64,000 nt of DNA from Rhinopomastus cyanomelas (GCA_013400115.1 VXBP01004071.1:478965-542964), one strand, 5' to 3'; shown: positions 11,825 through 23,136, counted from the first letter of the stretch. The notes: a model not told the origin generated them from the sequence alone. Program-made: numbers and translations.

Positions 11825-14319
11825 ATGTGGGTTGTTTTCTAGTCTTGCAACCCCTGTGACCTACCATGCTGACATGTTAGGGTTAGGGGGTGAGGGCCAT
11901 GTCCTCCAGGAGCTGCTGAAGGGTCCCTTCCAGCCCCGTGCGCTGTGTGCTCAGGAACAGCTTCTGGAATCTCGCTGCTGCTGGAAATCCCACAGAGCTC
12001 TGTTGAACATCGTCATGAGACCAACGCTGTAATTAAAGCATCCGATTAGGAGTAAGCCCTCCCCATCAGCTCCTTCTCCACCAGCATATTCTCTCTTGCT
12101 TTCTCTTTCTCGAGTAGAAAGCTTTTCCTACAAGTGGTACTTGTGTAACTTGGCAAGCATGTTTTGATGGGCTGGCTGCATTGTTCATTGAATTACTGTC
12201 TGGCTGGAAAGCCAAGGGCTGCAATCTTGTGTGCATTTTTATTATTCTTTGGATTCAGCCTCTTAGAAATGCAAAGTGGGACAGTTTGCTGCTAGAAACA
12301 TTTCCCAACCGTTTGGGGTCTGGCAAGAGATGGAGGGATCTTTTGGGCCTTGGTGACCGTCACGTTTTCGCACGCCTTGCCACGCATTTTGAGCAAGTCC
12401 TTTTATTTATTTCAGTAGTTGCGTCAAGAAGTCCTCCTCCCTCATATTGACTATGGCTTTGCTGCCCTAAAACAACCCAGCGGGGTTAGGAGTATTTGCC
12501 ACAGGAATCTTGTAAATGGCTTACACATAATTATGTTTTTATTCTGAGGCAAAAGAGATATAACTCTTCAAAATGGATAAAAATCTCGAAATGAACATCT
12601 GGACGTCCAAATTAAATTGCTCTTAGTGTAAGGACAGTGCGGTGCTTTATTCTCCCTGGCAGGCTTCAGCATGCTTGCCGACTCAACACTAATCCACAGG
12701 ATCAGAGTCGTCTTGTAAACTTAATGTCTCTAAATGTTTTCACATATTTTTATTGCGAATCTATCCTTTCAGGACAGCAGAGCTCAAACCGAGCCCTGGA
12801 AAGGCACACGTAACCCCTCGGCACTGACTGACAGCTTTCTGTGCCTAGGTGGAGATAGTGATCAGTCCCGAGAGCAAATGATCCTTCTGACAGCAAAGGC
12901 TTCCTTGGCCTGCTCTAGCTGTGGCCCTCACCATCAATGAAATTATAGATTAGTTTATTGATTATTTTTCTTCCCCAGTTACTCTCAAACTCTCATGGAA
13001 ATTCAAGACATTTTGTGTCTTTCTATTGACAGGAGTGACAACTAAATCAGATTACACAACTCTCCTAATTCCCAAAAGTAATTTCCAAATTGTTCTTGGG
13101 GACTCTGCCTGTCTGTTGGAGAGAACACTGAGGCACTTGCAGCTTGTCATGGTTTAAATCTTAATTAGTTCTTGCGAGCGCATCCTTTTGAAATGCTATA
13201 CTTGGACTTTCTCGAGGCTATTCTTTTCCTTCTGAAAGGAATTAAAACACCCAGTATCATCATGAAGCATTTCTGCTCGTTTATGTTAGAACTTTTTGAA
13301 GAGTATTTAAAGAAAGCAAAGACAACGCATTAACTGCTCGTTTTACAGGGAAGCAGAGCGTCTTTTGTCTTCATGTTTGTCTGATTTAGGTGTCTTGGTA
13401 GTTCCAAATTAAAAGAGCGGTGTAGAAAAAAGCCTTCCTAGAGTGAGTGGAGCAGGAAGCTCGGTACATGCAGGATACTGGCTGATGGGAATGACCCTTC
13501 CCAGCTCTCCTAGCGCCACGAGCAGCACATCTTGGATCTGCTCCATACCTCCTCTTCCAAGCAGGGTGTGTATGTTCTCCTAGAGCTGTTAACTCCTGTC
13601 TGTTTGGTCAGAAGGCAGTGAAGCTAGGCCAGGTGACGTCAGTGTTGGTCCTTGCCGTATTCGAACTGCATGGAATCTGGTGCGGTTCCTCTGGCTCTAG
13701 ACAGGCTGCGTGAGCTCGAACCGGCTGAACAAGTAATTCTTAATATAGGTACTGAGAACTGATCAGCTGGGGTGTTTTTTATTTAAAAAGAAAATAAAGA
13801 AAACCATTAAATACAGAACCACCACTCCAGCAAGGAGTCAACATTTTGGCCATATTTCCAGGGAGAGACTTATGACCAGTGAGATGATGCTGCTGTAAAA
13901 GTTGGTTGGTTGGGATTTTTTGAAGCCTGCAGCACGGAGGAGCTGCTGCAGTGGATGATTGTAGAACCTACCAGAAGGTGAGGCTGGAGAGAGGAGAGGG
14001 AGGCACGTACAACAGCCTCTGCCAAGGGACTAGGGGTGGCATTGGCCCTAGAAGACGCAGTGGGTGCTGAGTTCCCTATGACGGAACGTGACAAAGCTGC
14101 TTCTCAGACAGAGCAGCAGGCATGATGTCTGTCAGAATCAGGGCTGCGCCTTGTCCATGTTAAACACTCTCATAAAAGCAAAGAATAAAACCCATAAATC
14201 CTGTTGATGGGTTTGATAGTTGTTTTATATAAATGGGCACATAAAAATAAAAGGGTTTGTTCTCCTTTCCTCTGCTTTCAGTGTGGCTGCTGCCCAGCCT
14301 CCATGAGTGGTCCTGAGAA
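11825..14319. other. Non-repetitive block with conserved-element character
   Basis: No gene was recognised. From about 12935 to 13400 the sequence is free of repeats and rich in ATTA/TAAT homeodomain-type cores (for example 'TTAATTAGTTCTTGCGAGCG'). That is the texture of a vertebrate conserved non-coding element, but conservation cannot be measured here. Confidence 0.4.
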
Positions 14320-14659
14320 GGACCTAGAGAATAAACTTTATGAGGAAAGACTGAAAGAGCCGGGGCTCTTTAGTTTGAAGAAGAGGAGGCAGAGAGGAGA
14401 TCTCATCACTCTCTGCAACTACCTGAAAAGATGTTGTGGAGAGGTTGGTGCTGGTCTCTTCTCACAAGAAATTAGTGACAGAACAAGAGGGAGTGGGTTC
14501 AAGTTACAACAGGGTAGGTTTAGACTAGATATTAGGAAAAATTTTTTCATGGAAAGGGTGGTCAAGGACTGGAATGGGCTTCCCAGGGAGGTGGTCGAGT
14601 CACCATCGTTGGATGTGTTTAAGGATCGTTTGGATGAGGTGTTGAGGGATCTGGTTTAA
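14320..14659 (+). pseudogene. CR1 ORF2 C-terminal remnant (113 codons, stop-free)
   Basis: CR1 ORF2 encodes an endonuclease and reverse transcriptase; only the region C-terminal to the reverse transcriptase core remains. Visible motifs in order are '[18 protein letters not shown]', '[11 protein letters not shown]', '[19 protein letters not shown]', '[19 protein letters not shown]' and '[15 protein letters not shown]', then stop. The open frame extends upstream to 14204, but that part is flanking DNA. No catalytic domain is present, so it cannot act in retrotransposition. Confidence 0.85.
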
Positions 14660-14741
14660 GGGTGAACTTTTAAAGTAGGATAGATGGTTGGACTCTATGA
14701 TCCCAGGGGTCTTTTCCAACCAGAATGATCCTGTGATTCTG
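14320..14741 (+). mobile_element. CR1 LINE fragment with intact ORF2 end
   Basis: It runs from the ORF2 C-terminal segment through its stop at 14657-14659. A 3' UTR follows ('GGTTGGACTCTATGATCCC', 'TTTTCCAACCAGAATGATCC') and it ends 'TGTGATTCTGA'. The reading frame across the ORF2 part has no stop or frameshift, so this copy is younger than most neighbours. Confidence 0.93.
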
Positions 14742-14871
14742 AGAAGACGGTCTTCCCTAAAAGGTGTAAAGGGGTGCTTGAAGAATCACAAGGACTACTC
14801 TGTCCAGAGAAGATCTGTCCTCTGGCTGTTATTGCTGTACAGTTAATCGTCAGATTAAATTAGACTTGGGC

Positions 14872-15472
14872 TTTTTCAGCTTGAAGAAAAGAAGGCTCTA
14901 GGGGGATCTTATAGCAACCTTCCCATCCCTGGAAGGGGGCTGTCAGAAAGCCGGGGAAGGATCATAGGATGTTAGGGGTTGGAAGGGACCCAAGAGATCA
15001 TCGAGTCCAACCCCCCTGCCAGAGCAGGACAAAACTATCTAACACAGATCACAGAGGAACGCATCCAGACGGGCCTTGAAAGTCCCCAGAGAAGGAGACT
15101 CCACGACCTCCCTGGGGAGTCTGTTCCAGTGCTCTGTGACCCTCGCAGCAAAGAAGTTCCCCCTTGTGTTGAGGCGGCCGGGGAAGGATGTTCACAGAGG
15201 TGGGGAATGAGGACGAGAGGTCATTGTTTGAAGCTGGGAAAGGGTAGATTGAGGCTGGACATGAGGAAAAAATTCTTGAATCTGAAGGTGGGGGATCCCT
15301 GGAAGAGGCTGTCTAGAGATGTGGTGGAGGCTCTATCACTGGAGCCATTCAGGCTGGTTGGGGCTCTGGGTAATCTGTTCTAGTTAGAGATGTTCCCTGC
15401 TTGTTGTAGGGGGGTTGGGACATTTGGAGGTCCCTTTCAACATACTGTTTTTCTGAGATTCTATGATTCTGT
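14872..15472 (+). mobile_element. CR1 LINE fragment (family B), split by a nested CR1
   Basis: The left part (14872-14962: 'AGCTTGAAGAAAAGAAGGC', 'CCCATCCCTGGAAGGGGG') and the right part (15177-15472: 'GAAGCTGGGAAAGGGTAG', 'CTTGAATCTGAAGGTGGGG', tail 'GATTCTATGATTCTGTG') form one element interrupted by an oppositely oriented CR1. The copy at 49180-49516 has the same sequence uninterrupted across the junction ('GAGAAGGCTGGGAAAGACTG'), which confirms the host order. Confidence 0.93.
14963..15176 (-). mobile_element. Nested CR1 LINE (family C) with target duplication
   Basis: This - strand CR1 fragment has its 3' tail at the left ('CATAGGATGTTAGGGGTTGG') and its 5' truncation at the right ('AAGTTCCCCCTTGTGTTGAG'). 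It sits inside the family-B CR1. The 13-bp sequence GCCGGGGAAGGAT is present on both sides (14950-14962 and 15177-15189). The nesting shows that family C moved after this family-B copy was in place. Confidence 0.93.
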
Positions 15473-17614
15473 GTTTGCAGGCAAACATGCAATGGCTGGT
15501 TCCTTTTTTAACCCCAAAGAGACTGGTCTATGTGTCAGTGACTTGGGTACGGAGAAGTGTCTGTGTGTGCACTCACCGGAGCAGAGAGGTGTCTGGCTTT
15601 AAAACCACTATCTGCTGGATGTGCCAATACGGAAAGATGGCTGTTTTAAATAAAAATTGGTCCTAATGTACTTTAAAATTGGAGACAAGTGCACTAGCTA
15701 TGCAATTAACTGTAAACATTGAGTTGGAGGAAGGGCAAGGCAAGTACGTCCAAAACAATCAGAAGTGTTTTGAAATGGATGGCTAATGGAGAGCAGCCAG
15801 TGCAGCGTGAGCTGCCTGTGTTCCCTAACAAAGCATCCTTTACCCCGGCTCTGCATAAGCTGCTTTTCAGCATGTACATTACAGCCGGAGTCTGGCAGGC
15901 TGTCTTGTCATGTGTCTTGTCCTGTAGAGCCACTTGATTGGATTTCATCTGCTTACCCTTGTGCCATCGTCAGGGCAGCGCTCAAAAGCAGCTCTTGTAT
16001 GAAAAAAACCCTGCAGCAGATTACGCAGCTTTAGTCTCTTGGTGGAAGAGAGGACGTGAGAGATGGGAAATGGAGGAAGCCTCGATTCCTGACCTTTAAC
16101 TCAGCAGTAAACGTAAATCTCCCCTAATGCTCTGCATTGTCTGAAAGGAAGTCACGGAAAGGTTATTATCTTATGAGGAGAATGTTTGTTGCCACCGGAG
16201 TTGCGTCCAAAATTAAAAATCAAGACCCAAAAATACTACCATGGGTTGGCTCTAAAGAATGGAGCCACCCACTCAGAAAATGGCCTCCTACAAGTGGCTC
16301 TTTTTAGCCTTGTAGGAGATGTTAAGTTGTTCCCTTTCTCTTCTTAGGGTCACTTTTGTTTGAGCTTGGGGAAGCCCGTTACATTTTGGTGTTCTGGGCA
16401 TGATGTGCGCCTGCTGCGTTGCAGCTCCTGCAAGGCCTGCCTTCCCTGGAAATGGGTTGCTCCGAAGGGCTCTGTTTGGCTCCACATGAGTGGTTTGAAC
16501 ATGACCAGGCTCTCTGCAGGGCTCAGAGTACCTTGCTCAGATCCAGGGAGCTGTGACACCACTGTAGCTGAAGGGGCATCATGTAGTTTGGTTGGGTTTT
16601 CCTCCCCCTTCTTTAGATTTAGACTGAGATGGTGTCAGAAACTTTCAGTGGGAGTTGTGCACATCCACACTTGTGGAAAGACTCCTTTCTGGATCTCCTG
16701 GCCTTGCTGACTCCTATGCACTTTGTCTTGAGAGGATGGAGGACTTGTTAAAGGCTGTGTGGAGAAGGGTAGAACCAGAAATGAGCCTTGCTGTCACTTG
16801 TGATCCCATTACACTTCCTAAACTGGTGTCTGCTGCTTGTTCCCATCTGAATTGCAACCACACGTGGACTATATGGCTGAAGCAGAGCCAGGGTGAAAGG
16901 CTGTTGTTTGGGGTCTCCAGCCTGTCCTTCTGGTCCACTGAAATTTGTATGGTTTTCCCAAGGTGATGGTTTCTCTGGGTTGAGTCAATCTTGAAGCATA
17001 AAGGTTGTGTGTGTGTGTACCTGATACGGCTCATCTGGGATGATTTGAGTCCTGACTTCTCTCTGACTTGTCCTTCAGTTGCTAAAACATGAAAGAACCA
17101 CCTTAATGTTTAAGGGAAATTCTGAAACCCTAGAACAGAACCTTCTCTGCAGATGTTAAGGAGTGGTGGATGCAGCAGCACCAGTGATGACCTAGGGGGT
17201 GTTGGTGGCATGATACGGTGTGTGCTGTCAGGACTAAACTAATCATTGTTAGTGAGGAAGAAGCTGCAGTGTAGTCTGGAGATCCATGAGCAGAGTGAAA
17301 TCCTGGGTCAGGCTGGATGTGATTGATACCAAGCAGCATGACAGTTCTGCTGCGTCGTAGCAGTGCTGGGGTTACTGGAGAGGAAAATCGCATCCTTTCA
17401 TAGGGAAGCAGCTACGATGCTGGTTGGATGGAATCCAATTAAAGGAAACTGCCACATAAATTGATGATTGTGAAGTGATAGAGTTGGAGGAGTCAGGGAA
17501 GAGTTCGAGCTAGAGCTGCAGGAAGTAAATGAAGTCATTTTGGCATGCTCATACCAGCAAGTCGAGTAGAAATACAGTTGTGTTCAGCAGGTACTTGAAT
17601 GGAGATGAACCTGA
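15473..17614. other. Non-repetitive block, no gene recognised
   Basis: This is 2.1 kb without CR1. A short GT microsatellite (about 6-7 units) lies near 17005-17018. Open frames of up to 116 codons around 16360-17034 overlap on both strands and show no domain. Confidence 0.5.
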
Positions 17615-17935
17615 TGGGAGCTTGTAAGAAAGATGGGAAAGGGCTTTTTAGAAGAGGTTATAGTGATAGGATGAGGGCAAATGGCTTTAAGCTGCAAGAG
17701 GGGAGATTTAGATTAAGTATTAGGAGGAAATTCTTCACAGTGAGGGTCCTGAGGCACTGAAACAGGTTGCCCAGGGAGGTTGTGTCTACTTCATCCCTGG
17801 AAGTGTTCAAGGCCAGGTTGGATGGGGCTCTGAGCAACCTGGTCTGGTGAGAGGTGTCACAGCCCATGGCAAGGGGTTGTTGCTTGACAACTTTAAGATC
17901 CCTTCCAACCCAAACCATTCTATGATTCCATGATT
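17615..17935 (+). mobile_element. CR1 LINE fragment, 3' end
   Basis: 'GGGCTTTTTAGAAGAGGTTA' is followed by the CR1 signatures 'GGCTTTAAGCTGCAAGAGG', 'GGAGGAAATTCTTCACAGTG' and 'CCTGGAAGTGTTCAAGGCC'. The 3' UTR has 'GAGAGGTGTCACAGCCCATGG' and 'CCCTTCCAACCCAAACCATTC', then 'TATGATTCCATGATT'. It is the same subfamily as 1577-1946. Confidence 0.93.
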
Positions 17936-18692
17936 CAATGAACATAGCTGGTGGCTGAGCTGGAATGTCTGATGATGTGAGGTCCACAAGAGATGGAGCA
18001 AAGAGATTCAGGAGCTGACCTGCGTCTGGAGGATGCGTCAGTAGAATCTGTTCAGCAGGCACCTTCGTTGAGCAGAATTCCTGAAGAGAGAGAGCAGTGT
18101 AAATTAAAACCAACAAGTGATGATTGCAGGGAAGAAACTAGGGAATGGATTGGTAAGTTGCTATGGAAGGAGGAGCTAGCAAGATGAGAGATGGACATGA
18201 AATGTACATAAAACATAGAGGTGATTAAGTGGACTTACCTGCAATCATTTCTTATGCTTGAAGTGGAAGGCTGAGCTGTTCAGGCGGGAGGGAAAGCAGT
18301 GCAACACAGTGATTAGCAGCATTTCCCTGTTGATCACGTAGGCAGAAAACAGGAGCAGCCTGTTGCGGCCTTTATTGAATTAATGTCTTCAAATACAGAC
18401 CTTGGCTGTGCGACTGTTATGTCATGCAGAGGGAATCTGAGCTCCCACCAGCCCCCTGCAAACAAATCAGTAATTCTTTGTGACACCTCATGGCAAAATG
18501 ATTTTGCAAGATGTAGTGTGGAGGTGGGGAAAGAGGAAATGAGTGAGATGTTTTTAATTCAGGATAATTTGTTTGGTGTGCAGCTGTGAATTAGGCTCAT
18601 AAGGAGTCAAAGTTAATGGATGAAGAGCGTATTAAGAAAGATGGAGCAACGTTACCAAGAGGAAGGCAGAATTCTTCTTACTAGGCAATGTA
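17936..18692. other. Non-repetitive stretch, no gene recognised
   Basis: Nothing recognised: no repeat tail and no exon; open frames are under 70 codons. Confidence 0.5.
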
Positions 18693-19024
18693 GAATCATA
18701 GAACAGTTTCAGCTGGAAGAGACCTTCAAGATCACTGAATACAAGCTTTTCCAAGCCCTATCAGTACCACTAAACCCTGTCCTCCAATGCAATACCTACC
18801 CTTCTCTTCAACATTGCCAGGGATGGGGACTCAGGCTGTTCCAGTGCCTGACAACCCTCTCGGGAAAGAAATCCCTTCTGACATCCAACCTGAGTCTCCC
18901 CTGGCACAGCTTAAGGACATTTCCTCTCATCCTGTCACTGGCCACTAGGGAGAACAGACCAACCCTCACCTCTCTACACCCTCTTTTCAAGTAGTTGTAG
19001 ACAGCTATAAGGTCTCCCCTCAAG
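18693..19024 (-). mobile_element. CR1 LINE fragment (family D)
   Basis: On the + strand it reads 'GAATCATAGAACAGTTTCAG' (tail), then 'CACTAAACCCTGTCCTCC', 'CCTGACATCC'-type ORF2 antisense and 'TAGACAGCTATAAGGTCTCC'. It is a sibling of the copy at 62796-63352, with the same 'AGAATCATAGAACAGTTT' tail and the same 3' UTR. Confidence 0.93.
18808..19023 (-). pseudogene. CR1 ORF2 C-terminal remnant, frameshifted
   Basis: The frame shows '[18 protein letters not shown]', '[18 protein letters not shown]' and '[14 protein letters not shown]'. It then loses the expected '[14 protein letters not shown]' continuation, which indicates a frameshift just after HWNSL. This is a non-functional retroposon remnant. 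Confidence 0.75.
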
Positions 19025-19399
19025 GACTAGCAGCTGCTTTTATTACTGCAGGTGCCAGCCTATTTTTTGTCCCCGAGTTTTGCAAGAAAGGTATTAAGAC
19101 TGTGAGGTGTTTTCATAATAAACACATTTTTCCTCAAAATTGCAGCCCTGCAAAGAAGAAAAATTCAAATAGGAAGGTAATGAAAACCTTCTGTGTGAGA
19201 ACACATCACTTTTGCATTTCTTGCATGTTTAGGATCAAAAGAGCAGATGTGCTGGTAGGATGAGGGCTTGGGTGGCAGTATTTTACCTTTATGGACTGCC
19301 ATGACTTGTCCTTTGGCCAAGAGGCACATGGAAATTTGGTCTGACTACCAAACTGAAGATGTGTCTCCAAGGCTGGTAGAGAGGCATCGCTGCTCATGG
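19025..19399. other. Non-repetitive stretch, no gene recognised
   Basis: Nothing recognised. The 3' part may include diverged CR1 sequence leading into the next element, but the border is not visible. Confidence 0.4.
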
Positions 19400-19467
19400 C
19401 AGTGAGGTTTGGGCAGATGATCTCTAAAGTGTCTTCCAACCTGGGCATGTCTGTAACTCTGTGATTT
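19400..19467 (+). mobile_element. CR1 LINE, short diverged 3' fragment
   Basis: 'TTTGGGCAGATGATCTCTAA', 'AGTGTCTTCCAACCTGGGC' and the terminal 'TGTAACTCTGTGATTT' correspond to the CR1 3' UTR and tail. Only about 70 bp are convincing. Confidence 0.65.
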
Positions 19468-21525
19468 TGTTTTTAAGCTTGGGGCAGGGGATTAGGTTAG
19501 AGATGTCTTCACCATAGTTCTGATAGCCCCATGCTCCTTGCACACTGGAGGAAACATCCTCAGTTCTCCTGAACTTTCCCTCTGAATGACAAGGGTTAGC
19601 TCTTGGCTCTCGCAGGCTGTTGATAGTTCTGCTTCTCTGGGGCATAATCCAGATCCCAAAGAAAGCTCCTGTTAATCTGTTCTGCATGTGAAGGAGGCGC
19701 CAAGGAATACATTACAGCTGTGGCCCCCGCTTCAAATCCGCCTGTATCCGTGAGTGGTTTCCATGGAGTGTCCAGCATGCGTGGAGAACTCCAAAAAAAG
19801 CCTGGTGTGTGGCTGGGTAAACTGGCGCAGACCTGGAGCAGCATTAGTCTCCCTCTTGGTTTTTATTATTTCAAGGGAATGCTTGTTCCAGAGAGCAAAG
19901 GCTTTAATCATTTGGCGTGTGAGGGAGTTGTCTCTTTAATCTCTTGCACTTTGGTTTTGGCTTCCTTCAAAAAATCTTTATGGTGCGAGTGTCATCAGTG
20001 CGTGTTCGCTCAGATCAGCCCTTTCATAGGGAAATGAAAGTGTCGCTTCCTCATTGGGAAAATAAAGAAAAAAGGCAGGAAAAGTTATTGCACCACCAGG
20101 TTTTAAAGGCTTGCATCCTCGAGATGAAAAGGGAATTGAATATAGCGTCTTCTAACGGACTTTTCTAGCCCTGTTGGTTATGGATCTATCAGCCAAATAT
20201 TGCAGTAGCAGCACGTGGTCAACTGCTGCACAGGTCCTGCCACCCTTACACCCAGGACTGATCCTACTGCTTTTGAAATCACTAGCAGGGCTTGGATTTT
20301 TGTAGTGACCTGCCAGAATCAAAAGTTCAGCAGAAACAAGGGCTTCCATCTCCTGTTGGAGGAGTCCACATCGCAAATGAGGTTTGTTGGGGGCTGCTCT
20401 TGGAATGTTGGGAGCTCTGCCTGCTACACCAGTGCATTGCTGCAGAGTGTTTTATGTCTACAGTGTAAATGAGAAATAGAAATTAGTTTTAAAACTGGAA
20501 AATATTTTCAGTAAGCTGTTTTATTCATTGGTAAATTCCTTTTCCTCCCAATTGTTTTTCTTCTCCAGTTTGAAAACACCCATGAAACACTCCTGGTATT
20601 TAATGGGATAGTGGTGGGTTTGGTGTGGGGGAAACAGCCATTAATTCTTTTGAAGGCAGTTTAAAAAAAAACATTTCAAACATCTTCCCAATGGGGTTGT
20701 TGGGATTTTGCCTTCTCAAATTGCTTGAAAAGCCAAACACTGTTGTGTGATGATACTGAATTGTATAATGTGTCGGGTCAGGAGGTTGCAGGAAACACGC
20801 TTTCCTAGAGGAGATAGAAGTGTTTATCTAGTCAAGTGAGTCATTTTCCTCGAGAAACAAGTTTTTTAACAACTGTAGAAAATTAATTTTCAGTAGAGGA
20901 ATAAGCGTCCCTTTAATCTCTGCCGCCCTGTTCAGCGTCAGGAAAATCTTCACTAGAAAACGACTGGTATCTGTCTGCTTCAAGATGTTAAAATTTCGGA
21001 TGAACACCAGGTTTCGGAGTGTTTTCTCTGAATGCCATCAGCATGGAAAATCCATCAGTGGTTTAGATGGAGTGGTGAGCAGCCGGGGCGGTATCTCGTT
21101 TGAAAGCAGCAAGGCTTTCGTGTGTTTACAGTTTGGGATTTCTCGGCAATGTGTGTATTACCTGGGATCAGGGAGCCTTGAAGGGCGTTAGAAAGGCATG
21201 TTATTAATTCAGCCTCGTTTCTTTCTGGGTTTCTGGGAAGGCAGTGTTGGTACATGATTTATTTATATATTAAACTAGAAGAGAATGCAACTATTGCTTG
21301 TTTTTCTAGAAAAACCCATTTGCTGTTAGAGTTTTTTGTTTGAAAGCAACAACAAAATACCCCTAAAATAATGTTGGGCTTTTCCCTGAGAGGTATTAAA
21401 GCGGGTTGGTAATTATTTCTCCCGAGGCCAGTATGGGTGATGAGGCTGCGCTGGGCTTGTAGCTGCCTGATACCGTTCATTGGCTGTTTTACCTTCCAGA
21501 TTCGTTGATCTGCATCAGTATCATC
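19468..21525. other. Non-repetitive block, partly with conserved-element character
   Basis: No gene or CR1 was recognised. From about 20450 to 21260 the sequence is repeat-free, with AT-rich stretches and scattered CpG (near 21085-21105), a texture typical of conserved non-coding DNA. A 68-codon frame at 20985-21191 lies in it but has no recognisable domain. Confidence 0.4.
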
Positions 21526-21690
21526 GGTTGTATTGGGTTGGAAGGGACCTCCACAGGGCATCTAGTCCAACCTCCCTATACCAAGCAGGGCCATCTCTAA
21601 CCAGAAGAGATTGCCCAGACCCCCATCCAGCCTGACTTGATGGCTGGGGATGGGACCTCCACCACCTCTCTAGGCAGCAGGTTTTAGTTG
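21526..21690 (-). mobile_element. CR1 LINE, 3' fragment
   Basis: It reads on + as 'TTGGGTTGGAAGGGACCTCC', 'CATCTAGTCCAACCTCCC', 'AAGCAGGGCCATCTCTAACC' and 'GGGACCTCCACCACCTCTC', all antisense CR1 3' UTR and ORF2 end. The terminal octamer at the left is eroded. It lies about 160 bp from the next CR1 on the same strand but is a different subfamily. Confidence 0.88.
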
Positions 21691-21847
21691 CAGAATGATG
21701 TATCCGAGGACCTCAGAACTGTGGAAAATAATTGTGTGACACCCCGAAAGCCAGCAGAGGTTACCCAGAACCTGTCGCTATCCCAGGGCTACAGGTGAAG
21801 GGTAGTGTAGACTCTATGGACATGAACAGCCAAAAAAGACTGCATAT

Positions 21848-22375
21848 CACAGTATCACAGTATTATCAAGGTTGGAAGAGACCTCATAGATCATCAAGTC
21901 CAACCTGTCACCACAGAGCTCAAGGCTAGACCATGGCACCAAGTGCCACGTCCAATCCTGCCTTGAACAGCTCCAGGGATGGCGACTCCACCACCTCCCT
22001 GGGCAGGCCATTCCAGTGGCCAATGACTCTCTCAGTGAAGAACTTTCTCCTCACCTCAAGCCTAAATTTCCCCTGGCGCAGCTTGAGGCTGTGTCCTCTT
22101 GTTCTGGTGCTGGCTGCCTGAGAGAAGAGAGCAACCTCCTCCTGGCCACAACCACCCCTCAGGTAGTTGTAGACAGCAATAAGGTCTCCCCTGAGCCTCC
22201 TCTTCTCAAGGCTAAACAATCCCAGCTCCCTCAGCCTCTCCTCATAGGGCTTGTGCTCAAGGCCTCTCACCAGCCTCGTTGCCCTTCTCTGGACACGCTC
22301 AAGCACCTCAATGTCCTTCCTAAATTGAGGGGCCCAGAACTGGACACAGTACTCAAGGTGCGGCCTAACCAATTT
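21848..22375 (-). mobile_element. CR1 LINE fragment with 'ATCACAGT' tail (family E), young copy
   Basis: The tail reads on + as 'ATATCACAGTATCACAGTAT', that is, two octamers of a tail variant unlike the ATTCTATG type. It is followed by 'CAAGGTTGGAAGAGACCTCA' and 'GATCATCAAGTCCAACCTG'. The ORF2 part is uninterrupted up to the 5' truncation near 22375. It is among the longest and best preserved CR1 copies here. Confidence 0.95.
21926..22369 (-). pseudogene. CR1 ORF2 C-terminal remnant (about 148 codons, no stops)
   Basis: Motifs run in order '[20 protein letters not shown]', '[19 protein letters not shown]', '[20 protein letters not shown]', '[12 protein letters not shown]', '[19 protein letters not shown]' and '[19 protein letters not shown]', then stop. 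This is the region after the reverse transcriptase core, so no catalytic aspartates are included. The open frame continues upstream to 22432 in flanking DNA. The lack of stops and frameshifts over about 440 bp indicates recent insertion. Confidence 0.9.
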
Positions 22376-23136
22376 GGCTGGGGCATCTTCTAGTTTTGAG
22401 CTGAGTTGGACAAATGCAAACTGGGAAGTCACCCTTAGATTCTGCAGTGGGACTGACCCACACAGGGGATGCCGTTGCTTTGGGGTGTAGAATTAAACCT
22501 GTTTCTTTTGTTGAGTTCCATGACAGTTATCATTCCACTTCCTGATTAAACGCAACCATCTCCAATGAAAATGGGATTTGATGTTCTCTTAAGCAAAATT
22601 CATGTTTAAGGAATGGAATTATTAAGCCAGAAATTAAATTCCACTTACTCAGTGTTTCTCAGGCATGCCTCAGGCTCTTCTGGTGGTGACTGTACGCTGC
22701 TGCACATTGCCAGCTTTGGCTGCAGCCATTTGCTATGTCATCTCCTGCTCTGGCTTTTGATTCCTTGCCTGCCGGAACTGCTGTCCTTGTTTGACAAATC
22801 CTTTCAGCCAATACAAACCAAGGGTGATTCACTCACAAAATATTCCTGAGTGAGGGGCTGGACTGTAACTCTGCCCTGGTTTTGCACCAGTTGAACTGAG
22901 CTCACGTGCAGTAGCTCCTCGGGATGTGGTGGATAACAGTCAGATCTCACTTTGGGATGAAATTTGTTTCCGTCTTGCTCTGCTTTTGGATTCAGGTGAG
23001 GAAGTGTCACTGCACACTAAACAAATTGGCTGAGAGGCTCTTGGCATCAAGATTTTTGGTTTTCTGCCAAGTTGACCTTGGTATGTCCCAGACCTGTGGG
23101 ACAAGTCAATATGCAGAGAGTCTAGTTGTGGCTTCT
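22376..23136. other. Non-repetitive stretch, no gene recognised
   Basis: Nothing recognised; open frames are under 85 codons and random-looking. Confidence 0.5.

Noticed and set aside
11875..11940. Possible second CR1 tail after 11731-11824
   Set aside because: 'CTCCAGGAGCTGCTGAAGGG' and 'CCCTTCCAGCCCC' are suggestive, but no octamer tail follows and the order is incomplete.
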